A stretch of DNA of 46,163 nucleotides from Gammaproteobacteria bacterium (GTDB taxonomy: Bacteria > Pseudomonadota > Gammaproteobacteria > Pseudomonadales > Azotimanducaceae), in contig JAFIFJ010000052.1 in assembly GCA_020832085.1 (NCBI GenBank), positions 1-46,163 on the forward strand, written 5' to 3'. The first letter of the stretch is position 1; each line of letters opens with the position of its first letter. The translations under genes were made by a program, and so were the position numbers. This document shows positions 1-7,973 of this stretch, in pieces. Below the pieces are notes generated by a model. The model was not told the DNA's origin. It ran no database searches and worked only from the letters and a program-made list of their open reading frames with translations.

Positions 1-857
1 CGGACGGACCCTGGCGTCGGTGTCGACCATGTACCGTATCCTGCGGGCTGCGGCGGAAACGCCCGAACGACGGCGCCAGCGCCCCGCGCAGCATCACGCG
101 ATACCTCGCCTGTCGGTCTCTGCGCCGAACCAGGCGTGGACCTGGGATATCACGAAGCTTCCGACCTTCACGCCGCGGTTCTACCTGAATCTGTATGTGA
201 TTCTTGATCTGTTCAGCCGCTACCCGATCGCCTGGATGATCAGCCGAAAGGAGAACGCAGCGCTGGCAAACCAGATGTTCGCGCATGCACTGGAGGCCCG
301 TGGGATTGCCCCAGGACAGCTGACGGTTCACCAGGATCGTGGCGCTCCGATGATCGCGCACACCTATCACGAACTGCTCGATTCCTTCGGTGTGAAGCGG
401 AGTCACTCCCGGCCCAGGGTCAGCAATGACAACCCGTATAGCGAGTCTCAGTTCAAGACCATGAAGTACTCGCCTTCGTACCCAGGCCGTTTCCAAGCTG
501 AGACTGACGCCCGACCTTGGGTGAGAAGCTTCATGCTCGACTACGAGAATCGGCCACATGAAGGTCTCGCCTACTATACGCCGGCTGATGTCTTCCATGG
601 TCGCGTCGAAGCCGTGCATGCCACCCGTCAGGCGGCCCTCGATCGTCACTGGTTAGCCCACCCGGATCGATATCCGAAGGGACGACCCATCGCCAAGCGA
701 CCGCCTGAGCTGGTCTCGATCAACCCAGTCGCGGAAGTGGAGATCGCAGAAACGACCGAGTTACCGGCCGTGGCACCTGAGTCCGAAATCGGGGCGGCTA
801 CCGCGGTTGGGAAAGTGGCATAGGAAAAACTGAACCAGTGTCGGAAAAAGGTTGACA
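1..857 (+). mobile_element. Right part of an IS3-family insertion sequence
   Basis: The element contains the DD35E transposase and ends in GGTTGACA at 850-857, giving the terminal CA dinucleotide typical of IS3 elements (read outward-in: TGTCAACC). The boundary is defined because the minus-strand integrase frame changes from integrase-like sequence (…YAGRN) to IS-derived sequence exactly there. The left end and the target-site duplication lie outside the window. Confidence 0.8.
2..823 (+). CDS. IS3-family transposase (OrfB), 5' truncated by window edge
   Basis: The reading frame is open from the first bases of the window, so the gene begins upstream; an internal ATG at 29 or a start at 20 would cut into the conserved region. 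The protein is a retroviral-integrase-type (rve) transposase. The DDE triad is visible: Asp in WDITKLP (codon at 146), Asp in HQDRG (codon at 335) and Glu in NPYSESQFK (codon at 443). The second Asp and the Glu are separated by 35 residues, as expected for IS3-type DD35E enzymes. It would catalyse strand transfer at the IS ends together with an OrfA or as an OrfAB fusion, neither of which is in the window. Its stop lies 34 bp before the right IS end. The frame looks intact. The extended Pro/Glu-rich C-terminus is unremarkable. Confidence 0.9.
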   Translation, partial: GRTLASVSTMYRILRAAAETPERRRQRPAQHHAIPRLSVSAPNQAWTWDITKLPTFTPRFYLNLYVILDLFSRYPIAWMISRKENAALANQMFAHALEARGIAPGQLTVHQDRGAPMIAHTYHELLDSFGVKRSHSRPRVSNDNPYSESQFKTMKYSPSYPGRFQAETDARPWVRSFMLDYENRPHEGLAYYTPADVFHGRVEAVHATRQAALDRHWLAHPDRYPKGRPIAKRPPELVSINPVAEVEIAETTELPAVAPESEIGAATAVGKVA

Positions 858-1557
858 CATTCCGCCCGGCATACCTTCCGAGAGCTACCATCGCACAGCC
901 TTTGACGTCTTGGTTGACGAGGGGGTCCAGCAGAAGCTCCACACCTTGGTCTGGAAACGGCTCGATCTTTTGAGGTTGTGCTCGTAGCGGCTTCAGGCTT
1001 CGTGTCGGGTTGACGATACTTTTATCGTCTTGCTGAGCATGCTCGAAGACGTTGGAAAGCAGACTGATCACCCGTTTGACCGTCTCCGCACTTTTCCCCA
1101 GGGCCAAGAGCCCCGTCCGTAGTCGTTCCACGTCGCCACTGGTGATCGATCCGAGAGGCCGATCCCCGAACACGGGCAACAGGTGGCGCCTCATACGGCC
1201 TAGGTTGTGACGATGGTCTAGAAGATGCGCGGAACTCCAGGAGAGCCAGTCTTCGGCAGCTCTGCGGAATGGACGTTGGCTCAGCCCTGACCCGGCCTTG
1301 CATGCTGGAGCCGCCAGAGTGACCTCTGCTCGGATCCGTTTCACGGCAGCTCTGGCTTGGCTTAGGGTGACCCCGTCGCGCTCTCGGCCGATCGAGCCCT
1401 TATGGCGTTGACCGTGCATCCTGAAATCGTAACGCCAGGTCCCGCTTCCATCGCGGCCTTTCCGCCAGATCACTTCGCCATCGGTGAGCTCTTGCTGCGG
1501 TTGAAGTTGACGCTTCTCGACGTCCGTGAACCGGACCTTGCTCGTGGTTGTTGTCAT
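858..1557 (-). pseudogene. Tyrosine recombinase (phage/island integrase), C-terminus removed by IS insertion
   Basis: The start is the ATG at 1557, preceded by a perfect AGGAGG at 5-bp spacing. The first roughly 100 residues are an Arm-DNA-binding region (WRYDFRMHGQRHKGSIG… GVTLSQARAAVKRIRAE). A SAM-like core-binding domain follows (AAEDWLSWSSAHLLDHRHNLGRMRRHLLPVFGDRPLGSITSGDVERLR). The frame then enters the IS at 857 and ends at 646 in IS-derived sequence. Family members are usually about 400 residues with a C-terminal R-H-R-Y catalytic domain; that domain is almost entirely missing, so the protein should be inactive. The gene begins 167 bp from the 3' end of a tRNA gene and points away from it, a common arrangement for integrative elements that use tRNA 3' ends as attB. 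Confidence 0.85.
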
Positions 1558-1657
1558 CAATACCTCCTATGGGCGACGGAGGTATTTAGGAGGGGGATTT
1601 CAGGGGGAGATCCCCTGCGTACCCGAACGTAAATCAACGGGTTAGAGCGCGTTTCCC

Positions 1658-1668
1658 TGGTGGGCCCG
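1658..1668. repeat. 11-bp copy of the tRNA 3' end (att-like repeat)
   Basis: TGGTGGGCCCG at 1658-1668 is identical to 1724-1734, which is the CCA end plus most of the 3' acceptor strand of the neighbouring tRNA gene (minus strand). The copies are in direct orientation, 66 bp apart, in an AT-richer stretch between the integrase remnant and the tRNA. A duplicated tRNA 3' end is what an attachment-site core or a scar of a second small insertion would leave. The short length means chance or a tRNA-gene remnant cannot be excluded. Confidence 0.45.
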
Positions 1669-1723
1669 ATCAAATCTCTCGCTCGCAGAAAATATTTAAG
1701 CGATTGAATTAAAAGGATTTTAT

Positions 1724-1800
1724 TGGTGGGCCCGGCAGGACTCGAACCTGCGACCTAAGGATTATGAGTCCCCTGCTCTAACCAACTGAGCTACGGGCCC
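1724..1800 (-). tRNA. tRNA with CAT anticodon (elongator Met or Ile2)
   Basis: The reverse complement gives a full 77-nt cloverleaf: acceptor GGGCCCG paired with CGGGCCC, D-loop AGCTCAGTTGGTTAGAGC, anticodon loop CTCATAA, T-loop GTTCGAGTC, and an encoded CCA. The anticodon stem GGGGA/TCCTT contains two G-T pairs. CAT can be elongator Met or, with lysidine at C34, Ile2 reading AUA; the loop context cannot separate the two by eye. It is not initiator Met, because the first acceptor pair G-C is intact. The 3' end faces the broken integrase gene. Confidence 0.95.
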
Positions 1801-1848
1801 GCGCCGCGGGAGCTGCCGCCTCTGGGTGCGGCGCGCTTGCGGGCCGCA

Positions 1849-1854
1849 AGTATA
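1849..1854 (-). promoter_or_regulatory. Candidate -10 box of the tRNA gene
   Basis: The minus strand reads TATACT about 48 bp upstream of the mature tRNA 5' end, followed by a GC-rich discriminator (TGCGGCC) of the kind seen at stringently controlled stable-RNA promoters. No good -35 hexamer is visible at the right spacing, so this is tentative. Confidence 0.35.
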
Positions 1855-1954
1855 GCGGCCGCCGAAGGATCTGTGTGCGCCTTGCCATCGGTCTGCAACA
1901 GATATGGGGTAGGATTCGCCCCGACTTCGGGCCTTCAACAAACAGGACTCCCCC

Positions 1955-2728
1955 ATGCAGGAACGCACCCTGCGCCTCCCGGGCGCCGTGAACCTCCGCG
2001 ACTTTGGCGGCTACGCAACCGAGGACGGACGCCTGGTCCGGCGGCGCCGGCTCTACCGTTCCGGCTCGCTGACTCAGCTGACGCCGGACTCGCAACGAGC
2101 CTTTGTGGACGACCTGCGGGTGCACACCATCTGCGACCTGCGCCGGCCTGAGGAGCGCCACGAGGAGCCCACGCCCTTTCCCTACGATCGTCCGCGCCGG
2201 GTGGAGATTCCCATCGATCCTGGCAGCGCCATCGCCATGCGCGCCGAGTTCACCAAGCGGGACGTGCCCCTGGAAGAGCGCATTGCGTTCATGGTGGCCA
2301 TCAACGCCGAACTGGCCCGCCACCATCGCGAGGACTACGCCCGCATGTTCGAGGCGCTGCTGGACATCGAGGACGGTGGGTTTCTCATCCATTGCGCAGC
2401 CGGCAAGGATCGCACGGGCTTCGGCTGCGCCCTGATCCTCCATGCCCTGGGCGTGGCGGAGCAGACGGTGCTGGAGGACTACCTGCTCACCAACGAGGTC
2501 ATGGACTTCGAGGGCTACATCCTGCCGCGCATGCGCGCCCGCTTCGGCGATGCCATGCCCATCGAGCAGGAGTCGGTGATGGCGCTGGCAGGGGTTCGAC
2601 CCGAATATCTGCGCGCGGCCTATGCGGCCATCGAGGAGGAGTTCGAGGGTGTGGAGCACTACCTCGAGCGGGCGGTAGGGCTGGATGCGGCGGCGCGGGA
2701 AGTGCTGCAGGCCAGATTCGTGGAGTGA
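1955..2728 (+). CDS. Tyrosine-protein phosphatase (DSP/PTP-like, CX5R)
   Basis: 257 residues, started by an ATG with AGGA 7 bp upstream. The N-terminal LPGAVNLRDFGGY and LYRSGSL…LRVHTICDLRRPEE are hallmarks of the bacterial tyrosine/serine phosphatase family (Y_phosphatase3, LipA/IphP-like). The active-site loop HCAAGKDRTG (about residues 147-156) contains the nucleophilic Cys and the phosphate-binding Arg. No signal peptide is seen, so it is probably cytoplasmic. The substrate is not predictable; family members act on phosphotyrosine, phosphoserine or phosphoinositides. The gene stands alone between the tRNA and the regulator gene. It is complete and ordinary in base composition, so the mobile-element remnant appears to stop at the tRNA. 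Confidence 0.88.
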   Translation: MQERTLRLPGAVNLRDFGGYATEDGRLVRRRRLYRSGSLTQLTPDSQRAFVDDLRVHTICDLRRPEERHEEPTPFPYDRPRRVEIPIDPGSAIAMRAEFTKRDVPLEERIAFMVAINAELARHHREDYARMFEALLDIEDGGFLIHCAAGKDRTGFGCALILHALGVAEQTVLEDYLLTNEVMDFEGYILPRMRARFGDAMPIEQESVMALAGVRPEYLRAAYAAIEEEFEGVEHYLERAVGLDAAAREVLQARFVE

Positions 2729-2820
2729 CCTGCCTGCGCTGCGAGTTGGCTTGCCCTCGAGGATTCGCGGTAAGCCTCCGGCCGCCACCCCCCGAAACGC
2801 CAATTTCTCCCTGGTTGGGC

Positions 2821-2833
2821 TATTCTGAACGGG
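2821..2833 (-). promoter_or_regulatory. Operator-like motif before the LuxR-type gene
   Basis: The minus strand reads CCCGTTCAGAATA, matching 11 of 13 positions of CCCGTTCGGGATA found upstream of the first lipoprotein gene (5299-5311). The placement immediately before the regulator start would suit autoregulation, but the motif is short and the assignment is speculative. Confidence 0.3.
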
Positions 2834-2854
2834 TTGTCCGCAGTAGATGCAGAG

Positions 2855-4282
2855 ATGACCTTAAGAAATGACGCCACCGCATCGTTGACCCCGCGCCAGC
2901 ATGAGATTCTGAGCCTGGCGGCCAAGGGGCTGACGAATGCGGACATTGCTGGAGTCCTCGACATCTCGCCGGGTACGGTGAAGGTGCACATGGCGGCGAT
3001 CTATCGGCTGCTCGACGTCAGCAATCGCACCGAAGCGGCTCTGGTGCTGAGGGCAGAGCAGGCGGCGGCCAACGATGCGCCATCGCAGGGCAACGCCATC
3101 GCCGTGCTGCCCTTCGACCTGTTCAGCGAAGGTGACGAGGACGCGCACTTCGCGGACGGGTTGGTCGAAGAGATCATCACTCGCCTGTCCCGCTGGCAGT
3201 GGTTTCCAGTGATCGCGCGCCAGTCCTGCTTTGCGTTCAAGCGTCAGACCAACGATATCCGGAAGGTCGGAACTGAGTTGGGCGCCGCGTACGTCGTGGA
3301 GGGAAGCGTGCGCCACAGCAAGGATACGGTGCGGGTCACCGCGCAGCTCATCGATGCGCGCCGCAACGCCCATCTCTGGGCGGAGACCTTCGACGGTCCC
3401 CGCAGCGACATCTTCAGCGTTCAGGACGACATTGCACGCTCCGTCGCAGCCGCGATTCATCCGGAGATGTGGCGCTCGGAAATCCGCCAGGCGCGCAGTC
3501 AGCACCCGCTGGACGTCGATGCCTGGCAGATGGGCATGGGCGGCTTGGGGCAGATCGAGGTCCGGGACGAAGCGGCGTGCAGGAAGGGCCTCGCTCTGGC
3601 GGCCAGAGCGCTGGAGCTGGATCCGGAGTGTCTTGCCGCGGCCTATGCGATGGCCCAGGGCAACTACCTGCAACTGGTGTTTCAGTGGACGACTGATCCC
3701 ATGGGCTGCGCGCAGGCCGTGGTGCAGTACGCGGCGCTGTGCAAACGCATCGCACCGGATGATCCCTACAGCTTCATCGCCGACGGCACCGCGTGCATGC
3801 TGCGGGGCGACATCGACGCCGCAATCGAGCAACTCGAGAATGCGACCAAGCGCAATCCCTCCTCCGCCCGGGCATACAGTTTTCTCGGCCAGCTCCTCGG
3901 CATGCGCGGCGATCCGGACGCCGGCATCGAATGCCTGGAGCAGGCCATCGCCCTGTCGCCCCACGACAGCGCGAAGTGGGCGATGCTGGCCGCCATCGGC
4001 ATCTGCCACTATGGTGCCGGCCGCCTCGACCAGTGCTGCCACTATCTCCATCGGGCGGCGGATATCAGGGACGACGAGACGCTGGTCTGGTCCATGATGG
4101 CGTCCGCTGCTGCAACGGCGGGCTGGCAGGACGAGGCGGAAGCGGCGCTGGCAGAGCTGTTGCGCGTGCAGCCGGGGTTCACGATAGAAGGGTTCCGGCT
4201 GGTGGGTGGCGCGATGTTGCCGGCCTACCTCGAGCGCTTCGAGGCCGGGTTGCGCAAGGCCGGATTCACCGACCCTGGCTGA
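2855..4282 (+). CDS. LuxR-type HTH regulator with TolB-like and TPR domains
   Basis: 475 residues from the ATG at 2855; an in-frame TTG at 2834 would add seven. An N-terminal GerE/LuxR helix-turn-helix (LTPRQHEILSLAAKGLTNAD followed by …ISPGTVKVHMAAIYRLL, about residues 10-65) is followed by a TolB-N-like or cyclase-accessory domain (IAVLPFDLFS…FADGLVEEIITRLSR…YVVEGSVR, about 80-185). The rest is TPR-like helical repeats (about 215-450, for example AIEQLENATKRNPSSARAYSFLGQLLG). No transmembrane segment is seen, so it is probably a soluble DNA-binding protein. The architecture resembles CadC/adenylate-cyclase-associated TPR regulators but has a LuxR rather than OmpR-type DNA-binding domain. 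A possible operator-like motif overlaps its upstream region. It ends 8 bp before the convergent amidase gene and is a candidate regulator of the lipoprotein array; that link is inference. Confidence 0.8.
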   Translation: MTLRNDATASLTPRQHEILSLAAKGLTNADIAGVLDISPGTVKVHMAAIYRLLDVSNRTEAALVLRAEQAAANDAPSQGNAIAVLPFDLFSEGDEDAHFADGLVEEIITRLSRWQWFPVIARQSCFAFKRQTNDIRKVGTELGAAYVVEGSVRHSKDTVRVTAQLIDARRNAHLWAETFDGPRSDIFSVQDDIARSVAAAIHPEMWRSEIRQARSQHPLDVDAWQMGMGGLGQIEVRDEAACRKGLALAARALELDPECLAAAYAMAQGNYLQLVFQWTTDPMGCAQAVVQYAALCKRIAPDDPYSFIADGTACMLRGDIDAAIEQLENATKRNPSSARAYSFLGQLLGMRGDPDAGIECLEQAIALSPHDSAKWAMLAAIGICHYGAGRLDQCCHYLHRAADIRDDETLVWSMMASAAATAGWQDEAEAALAELLRVQPGFTIEGFRLVGGAMLPAYLERFEAGLRKAGFTDPG

Positions 4283-4290
4283 TCGGGAGG

Positions 4291-5199
4291 CTACTGCGGA
4301 ATGTGCAGGCGGCCGACCCGTTCCAGGGTGCGGCTGAACTCGAGATCGGACGGCGAGACCAGGTTGACCGGAAGCAGCGGTCCGCCGACCTCGACCCAGC
4401 TGGCGTTGCTCGCCTGCGTCTTTCGGAACCGGGCCAGCTCGTCGGGAAAATCGGGCCATACCCGCGTCAGGGCTGCCTTCACCTTGGCCATGGTTTCTTC
4501 CCAGCCTTCGCTGCCGTGATCGTCACCGGCGCCGCGCCTCTGGATATCCACCTCGAGGGCGTAATCGTGGGGCTCTTCATTGACAGCGTTCCAGAAGGCC
4601 AGACCCGTGACGGCGGTGCAGATCAGCATGTTGGAGCGGATGTCCTGACGATCGAGATACGCGTTGATGAGCTCCACAGCCCTATCCAGCGCAACGCGGG
4701 CCGCCTCCCGAGCCAGCGGGTTGGCAGGCATGCGGCTGACCACCGCCACCACGGCGGCCATCAGCAGCAGCTTGGTGTCGTAACGGTCGCCCCGGCGCTC
4801 GTTCAGCACCTTCACGATGGGTGGGCAGGGATACCGGCTCGACCCGGCATGCTCGCCATGCTTGAACAGTCGATACACATGGCACCAGGCGTGGTTTCTG
4901 ATGCCGTCGCGCAGGCTCACCGGCCCGAGCAGCCAATCGTCGCTGTGATCCCAGACCTTGGGCTCGCCGTCGATGATGCTCACAACAGCTGAATGTGAGT
5001 AGGCGCCGCCGTCCAAGGCGCGGATCAGCAAGGACACAGGCACCGGAAGCTTTCCAATCCAGGAGATCCCTTGCCCGAGCATCATGAGCACATCCCCGTC
5101 GCGTAGCGCTTCCGGAGGGATCACGGGAAGCGCCGGATAGGGATCCGGACCGAGATCGAGTTGTTCGATCATGTCCGCTGTGGGATCACTGTCAGGCAT
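4291..5199 (-). CDS. YiiX/C92-type permuted papain-like amidase
   Basis: 302 residues from the ATG at 5199, chosen because AAGGAG lies 7 bp upstream; the longer frame to 5343 adds an unconserved leader overlapping a shared upstream DNA element. The protein has the circularly permuted NlpC/P60-like layout of the YaeF/YiiX (C92) family. First come the entry strand GDVLMMLG and a catalytic-type His in AYSHSAVV; the Cys comes late, in NMLICTAVTG (about residue 200). No convincing signal peptide is visible, although family members often act on lipid or peptidoglycan amide or ester bonds. It converges on the LuxR-type regulator (8-bp gap) and diverges from the lipoprotein array, sharing a 259-bp intergenic region with it. 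The substrate is unknown. Confidence 0.7.
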   Translation of the reverse strand: MPDSDPTADMIEQLDLGPDPYPALPVIPPEALRDGDVLMMLGQGISWIGKLPVPVSLLIRALDGGAYSHSAVVSIIDGEPKVWDHSDDWLLGPVSLRDGIRNHAWCHVYRLFKHGEHAGSSRYPCPPIVKVLNERRGDRYDTKLLLMAAVVAVVSRMPANPLAREAARVALDRAVELINAYLDRQDIRSNMLICTAVTGLAFWNAVNEEPHDYALEVDIQRRGAGDDHGSEGWEETMAKVKAALTRVWPDFPDELARFRKTQASNASWVEVGGPLLPVNLVSPSDLEFSRTLERVGRLHIPQ

Positions 5200-5291
5200 T
5201 GCAGTACTCCTTAAACCCAGTTGTCGCGAACCGGCCGCGCCGACAGCCGGCCCCATCTTCGTTGATGGTTCATCGCGGGCAAACCCCTCCT

Positions 5292-5340
5292 GCATAGCCC
5301 GTTCGGGATATTCCAGGACAGCCAGCCTCGATCCAGGATG
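5292..5340 (+). repeat. Shared upstream module, copy A (lipoprotein gene 1)
   Basis: The block starts GCATAGCCCGTTCGGGATAT and continues through AGCCTCGATCCAGGAT. It is strongly similar to blocks at 7807-7855 and 11703-11751, each 80-125 bp before a lipoprotein start. The intervening DNA up to the start codons is less conserved but ends in GAACCCA…GAGGTCGAC just before each ATG. It also lies upstream of the divergent amidase gene. It may be a regulatory site or simply a duplicated flank. Confidence 0.6.
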
Positions 5341-5458
5341 CACTACCTGAAGGCGAGTCAGTTCGGGATGGGTGGTTCCAGGATCGCGATGACCTGGTGT
5401 GCGCCGGGATGACGCGATCTCTACCTACGCCACTCGAACCCATTGAGGTCGACCGATC

Positions 5459-7585
5459 ATGGCCCGTATCCGTCACTCCCTGGTGAAGGTCGCCACACTG
5501 CTGTGCATGTCCGTTCTGATTGTTGCCTGTGGCGGAGGTAGCGTTGAGCCTGCAGGGGCGGGGTCCAGCCTTCCGCCAGGCGACAACTCGGGACCACCAG
5601 GAGGCGGCTCGGCTCCGCCTGCTGACGACTCGATTCCGCCAGGTGACGATACCAACCCACCTGGCGACGATGCCGACCCACCCGGTGCCGATGCCACCCT
5701 CAGCGGCCTGAGCCTCAGCGCAGGCTCGCTCACACCCGGGTTCACACCTGCGCAGACCAGCTACAGCGTCGATGTGGACTTCGACGTCATGAGCGTGCAG
5801 ATCACGGCCACGCTCGCTGACTCAGCGGCCACCCTCACCGTAAACGATGCCAGCGTGACTCCCGGTGAAGCTTCCGCATCCGTCGCCCTGGCGCCGGGTC
5901 TCAACATCATCACGCTGCAGGTCACAGCCGCGGATGGCACGACCACCGAAAACTACAGCGTGGAGGTCACCCGTCAACCGGAGATCGACAGCCCCACGGG
6001 CTTCCGGCTGATCGGTGGCCAGAGTGACGGCATCGGCGTGGACGGACGAACGGTTTCGTCCGTCGGTGACTTGAACGGCGACGGGATCGACGACCTCGTC
6101 ATCGGGATACCCAGAACATTCAACCAGAGCGGCAGTTTCGAAGGCGCTGCCTATGTCGTTTTCGGCCGGGCGGGTGCTGCGGCATTCGGCGCCGCCGTCG
6201 ATCTCGACGCGCTGAACGGCGTCGACGGGTTCAGACTGAAAGGAGTCAGCCCCACCGGACGCCTGGGTTCTTCGGTCGCGGCGGCCGGGGACGTGAATGG
6301 AGACGGGATCGGCGACCTCATCATCGGGGCTCGGGACTTCGCCGACCGTGGCCGCGCGCATGTCGTCTTCGGCACGAGCGACGGCTTCCCGGCCGAATTC
6401 GATCTCGCGACCATCGACGGCGAGAACGGCTTCACGCTGCTCGGCGGGCCGTCATCAGCTTTCGGCGCGGCGGTCTCCGGTATCGGGGATTTCAACGGCG
6501 ACGGGATCGACGACATCGTCGTCGGCGACCCCGAAGTGGTGGGCTTCGACCAGGCATCCGGCGAACCGAGAGGGCGTGCCTACGTCTTCTTCGGCCGGCT
6601 GGGCGGGGGCTTCGACGCCGAGATCTTAAGCGACGACTTCGACGGCCAGAACGGACTGGTCTTCACCGGGTTCTTAGGCTCGATGCAGGCGGGTACCGCC
6701 GTCTCCGGCGCGGGGGATTTCAATGGCGACGGGTTCGCCGATCTCATCGTCGGCGCGCCGGGCAACGGGGGAGCCGACGTCTATGAGGGTGGTGCGGCCT
6801 TCATCGTCTTCGGCGCGCCCGTCGGCGCCACACCCCCGGCGACGGCTTCTTTGTTTCAGGACGCATCCGGCGATTTCGGCGGGCTGACCATCAGGAACTT
6901 CAGCGCAACCAACATCGGTGGACCCTCGACCGCTACCGGCGGGGCCTCGGTCGGCGGCAGGGGAGACATCAACGGCGACGGCTTCGACGACGTGATCATC
7001 GGCGCGCCGGGCGAGACCCGAGGCGACGGCAGCGACGGCATTCAGCACGGCGCCGCCTTCGTCCTCTTTGGCGGGCCGAACCGAAAGGTCGTGAACGAAG
7101 TCAATCCGCGCGGCTTTGATCCGGACCTGCTGGAACTCGACGGCGTCACCGCCATGCGGATCGACGGCGAGGCGGCGTTCGACCGCCTGGGCCACGCCGT
7201 TGCCATCGCCGGAGACGTGAACGGAGATGGGCTGGACGACTTCCTGATCGGCGCCTGGCAGGCGTCGCCCGACGGCAGCATGGCAGGCTCGGACGCGGAT
7301 GGCGCGGTCTATGTCATCTTCGGGCGGGCGTCCGGCTTCCCCGGCGTACTCGACCTCGCCACGCTGACCGAGGAACAAGGGTTCCGCATCGACGGCGTCG
7401 CCAGCTCGACGTCCAACCTCGGTCTCGGCGTCGCGGGTGCAGGGGATGTGAACGGGGACGGGATCGACGACCTCATCGTTCAGGCCAGGAAACGCATGCC
7501 TGGTTCACCGGAACAGGCCTTCGTCCTCTTCGGCTCTCGCACGCTCTCAGTGCGGGATTGGGAAGGACTTCTCGGCAGCGATTAA
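5459..7585 (+). CDS. Lipoprotein with cadherin-like domain and seven FG-GAP repeats
   Basis: 708 residues. A lipoprotein signal peptide ends in LIVAC with Cys24; Gly at +2 predicts sorting to the outer membrane. A Pro/Gly/Asp-rich linker spans about residues 25-78. A cadherin-like beta-sandwich follows (DATLSGLSLSAGSLTPGF… to …YSVEVTR, about 79-175). The remainder is an integrin-alpha-type beta-propeller with seven FG-GAP units, recognisable by GDLNGDGIDDLVIG, GDVNGDGIGDLIIG, GDFNGDGIDDIVVG, GDFNGDGFADLIVG, GDINGDGFDDVIIG, GDVNGDGLDDFLIG and GDVNGDGIDDLIVQ. The D-x-N-x-D-G-x-x-D pattern is a calcium-binding loop in this family. Seven units fit one closed propeller. The likely role is surface binding or adhesion. 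The N-terminal 175 residues are nearly the same as in the three downstream paralogues, while the propeller is unrelated, indicating domain swapping. Confidence 0.85.
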   Translation: MARIRHSLVKVATLLCMSVLIVACGGGSVEPAGAGSSLPPGDNSGPPGGGSAPPADDSIPPGDDTNPPGDDADPPGADATLSGLSLSAGSLTPGFTPAQTSYSVDVDFDVMSVQITATLADSAATLTVNDASVTPGEASASVALAPGLNIITLQVTAADGTTTENYSVEVTRQPEIDSPTGFRLIGGQSDGIGVDGRTVSSVGDLNGDGIDDLVIGIPRTFNQSGSFEGAAYVVFGRAGAAAFGAAVDLDALNGVDGFRLKGVSPTGRLGSSVAAAGDVNGDGIGDLIIGARDFADRGRAHVVFGTSDGFPAEFDLATIDGENGFTLLGGPSSAFGAAVSGIGDFNGDGIDDIVVGDPEVVGFDQASGEPRGRAYVFFGRLGGGFDAEILSDDFDGQNGLVFTGFLGSMQAGTAVSGAGDFNGDGFADLIVGAPGNGGADVYEGGAAFIVFGAPVGATPPATASLFQDASGDFGGLTIRNFSATNIGGPSTATGGASVGGRGDINGDGFDDVIIGAPGETRGDGSDGIQHGAAFVLFGGPNRKVVNEVNPRGFDPDLLELDGVTAMRIDGEAAFDRLGHAVAIAGDVNGDGLDDFLIGAWQASPDGSMAGSDADGAVYVIFGRASGFPGVLDLATLTEEQGFRIDGVASSTSNLGLGVAGAGDVNGDGIDDLIVQARKRMPGSPEQAFVLFGSRTLSVRDWEGLLGSD

Positions 7586-7747
7586 CAGGCTGCTGAAAAA
7601 CACTTTTCAGCAGCCTGTTTGGCGGGCCATGAATGGCCCGCGCGCAGATCAGTCGCGTAAGCGATTGATCTGTCGTGCCCGATCTGCGGCCATGTGCCGC
7701 AGATCGGCCTGAAAAAGTCCATGGACGGACTTTTTCAGCAACCTGTT
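7584..7747. repeat. 164-bp MITE-like element made of five hairpins
   Basis: The ends AACAGGCTGCTGAAAAA (7584-7600) and TTTTTCAGCAACCTGTT (7731-7747) are inverted repeats with one mismatch in 17. Inside are five stem-loops: 7584-7599/7604-7619 (16 bp, perfect), 7622-7628/7635-7641 (7 bp), 7645-7656/7661-7672 (12 bp, one G-T), 7681-7690/7696-7705 (10 bp, perfect) and 7709-7720/7727-7738 (12 bp, perfect). The first stem overlaps the stop codon of the FG-GAP lipoprotein gene and can act as a terminator. No coding potential is visible. The terminal inverted repeats with nested palindromes suggest a non-autonomous mobile repeat. The target duplication is unclear. Confidence 0.75.
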
Positions 7748-7973
7748 AGGGCGTCCAAACGCTGCACTCGGGGTCAGGTCGGGCTGGGCCCTGGCCTACC
7801 CATCCGGCATAGCCCGTTCGGCATATTCAAAGGCGGCAAGCCTCGATCCAGGATCCTCTACCAGAAGATTAGCCTGTTCGGGACAGGCGTCTTGGGGGTC
7901 GCCATGACCCGGCAGGCTCCGGGATGAAGCTAGCCCCGATAAGCCCGCCCGAACCCAGCGAGGTCGACAGCTC
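7748..7973 (+). other. Intergenic remainder before lipoprotein gene 2
   Basis: After the hairpin element there are about 60 bp with nothing recognisable, then copy B of the shared upstream module. The region ends in GAACCCAGCGAGGTCGAC before the start codon, matching the other lipoprotein leaders. No gene was found here. Confidence 0.6.
7807..7855 (+). repeat. Shared upstream module, copy B (lipoprotein gene 2)
   Basis: Starts GCATAGCCCGTTCGGCATAT and continues AAAGGCGGCAAGCCTCGATC; nearly identical to copy C at 11703 and clearly related to copy A at 5292. A further CCTGTTCGGGA lies about 20 bp downstream, also present after copy C. Confidence 0.6.

Noticed and set aside
2834..2854. TTG start for the LuxR-type regulator
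   Set aside because: The ATG at 2855 is a more ordinary start and no conserved residues precede it; the TTG remains possible.
5200..5343. N-terminal extension of the amidase gene up to 5343
   Set aside because: A strong Shine-Dalgarno marks the ATG at 5199, and the extension overlaps a DNA module repeated upstream of other genes.
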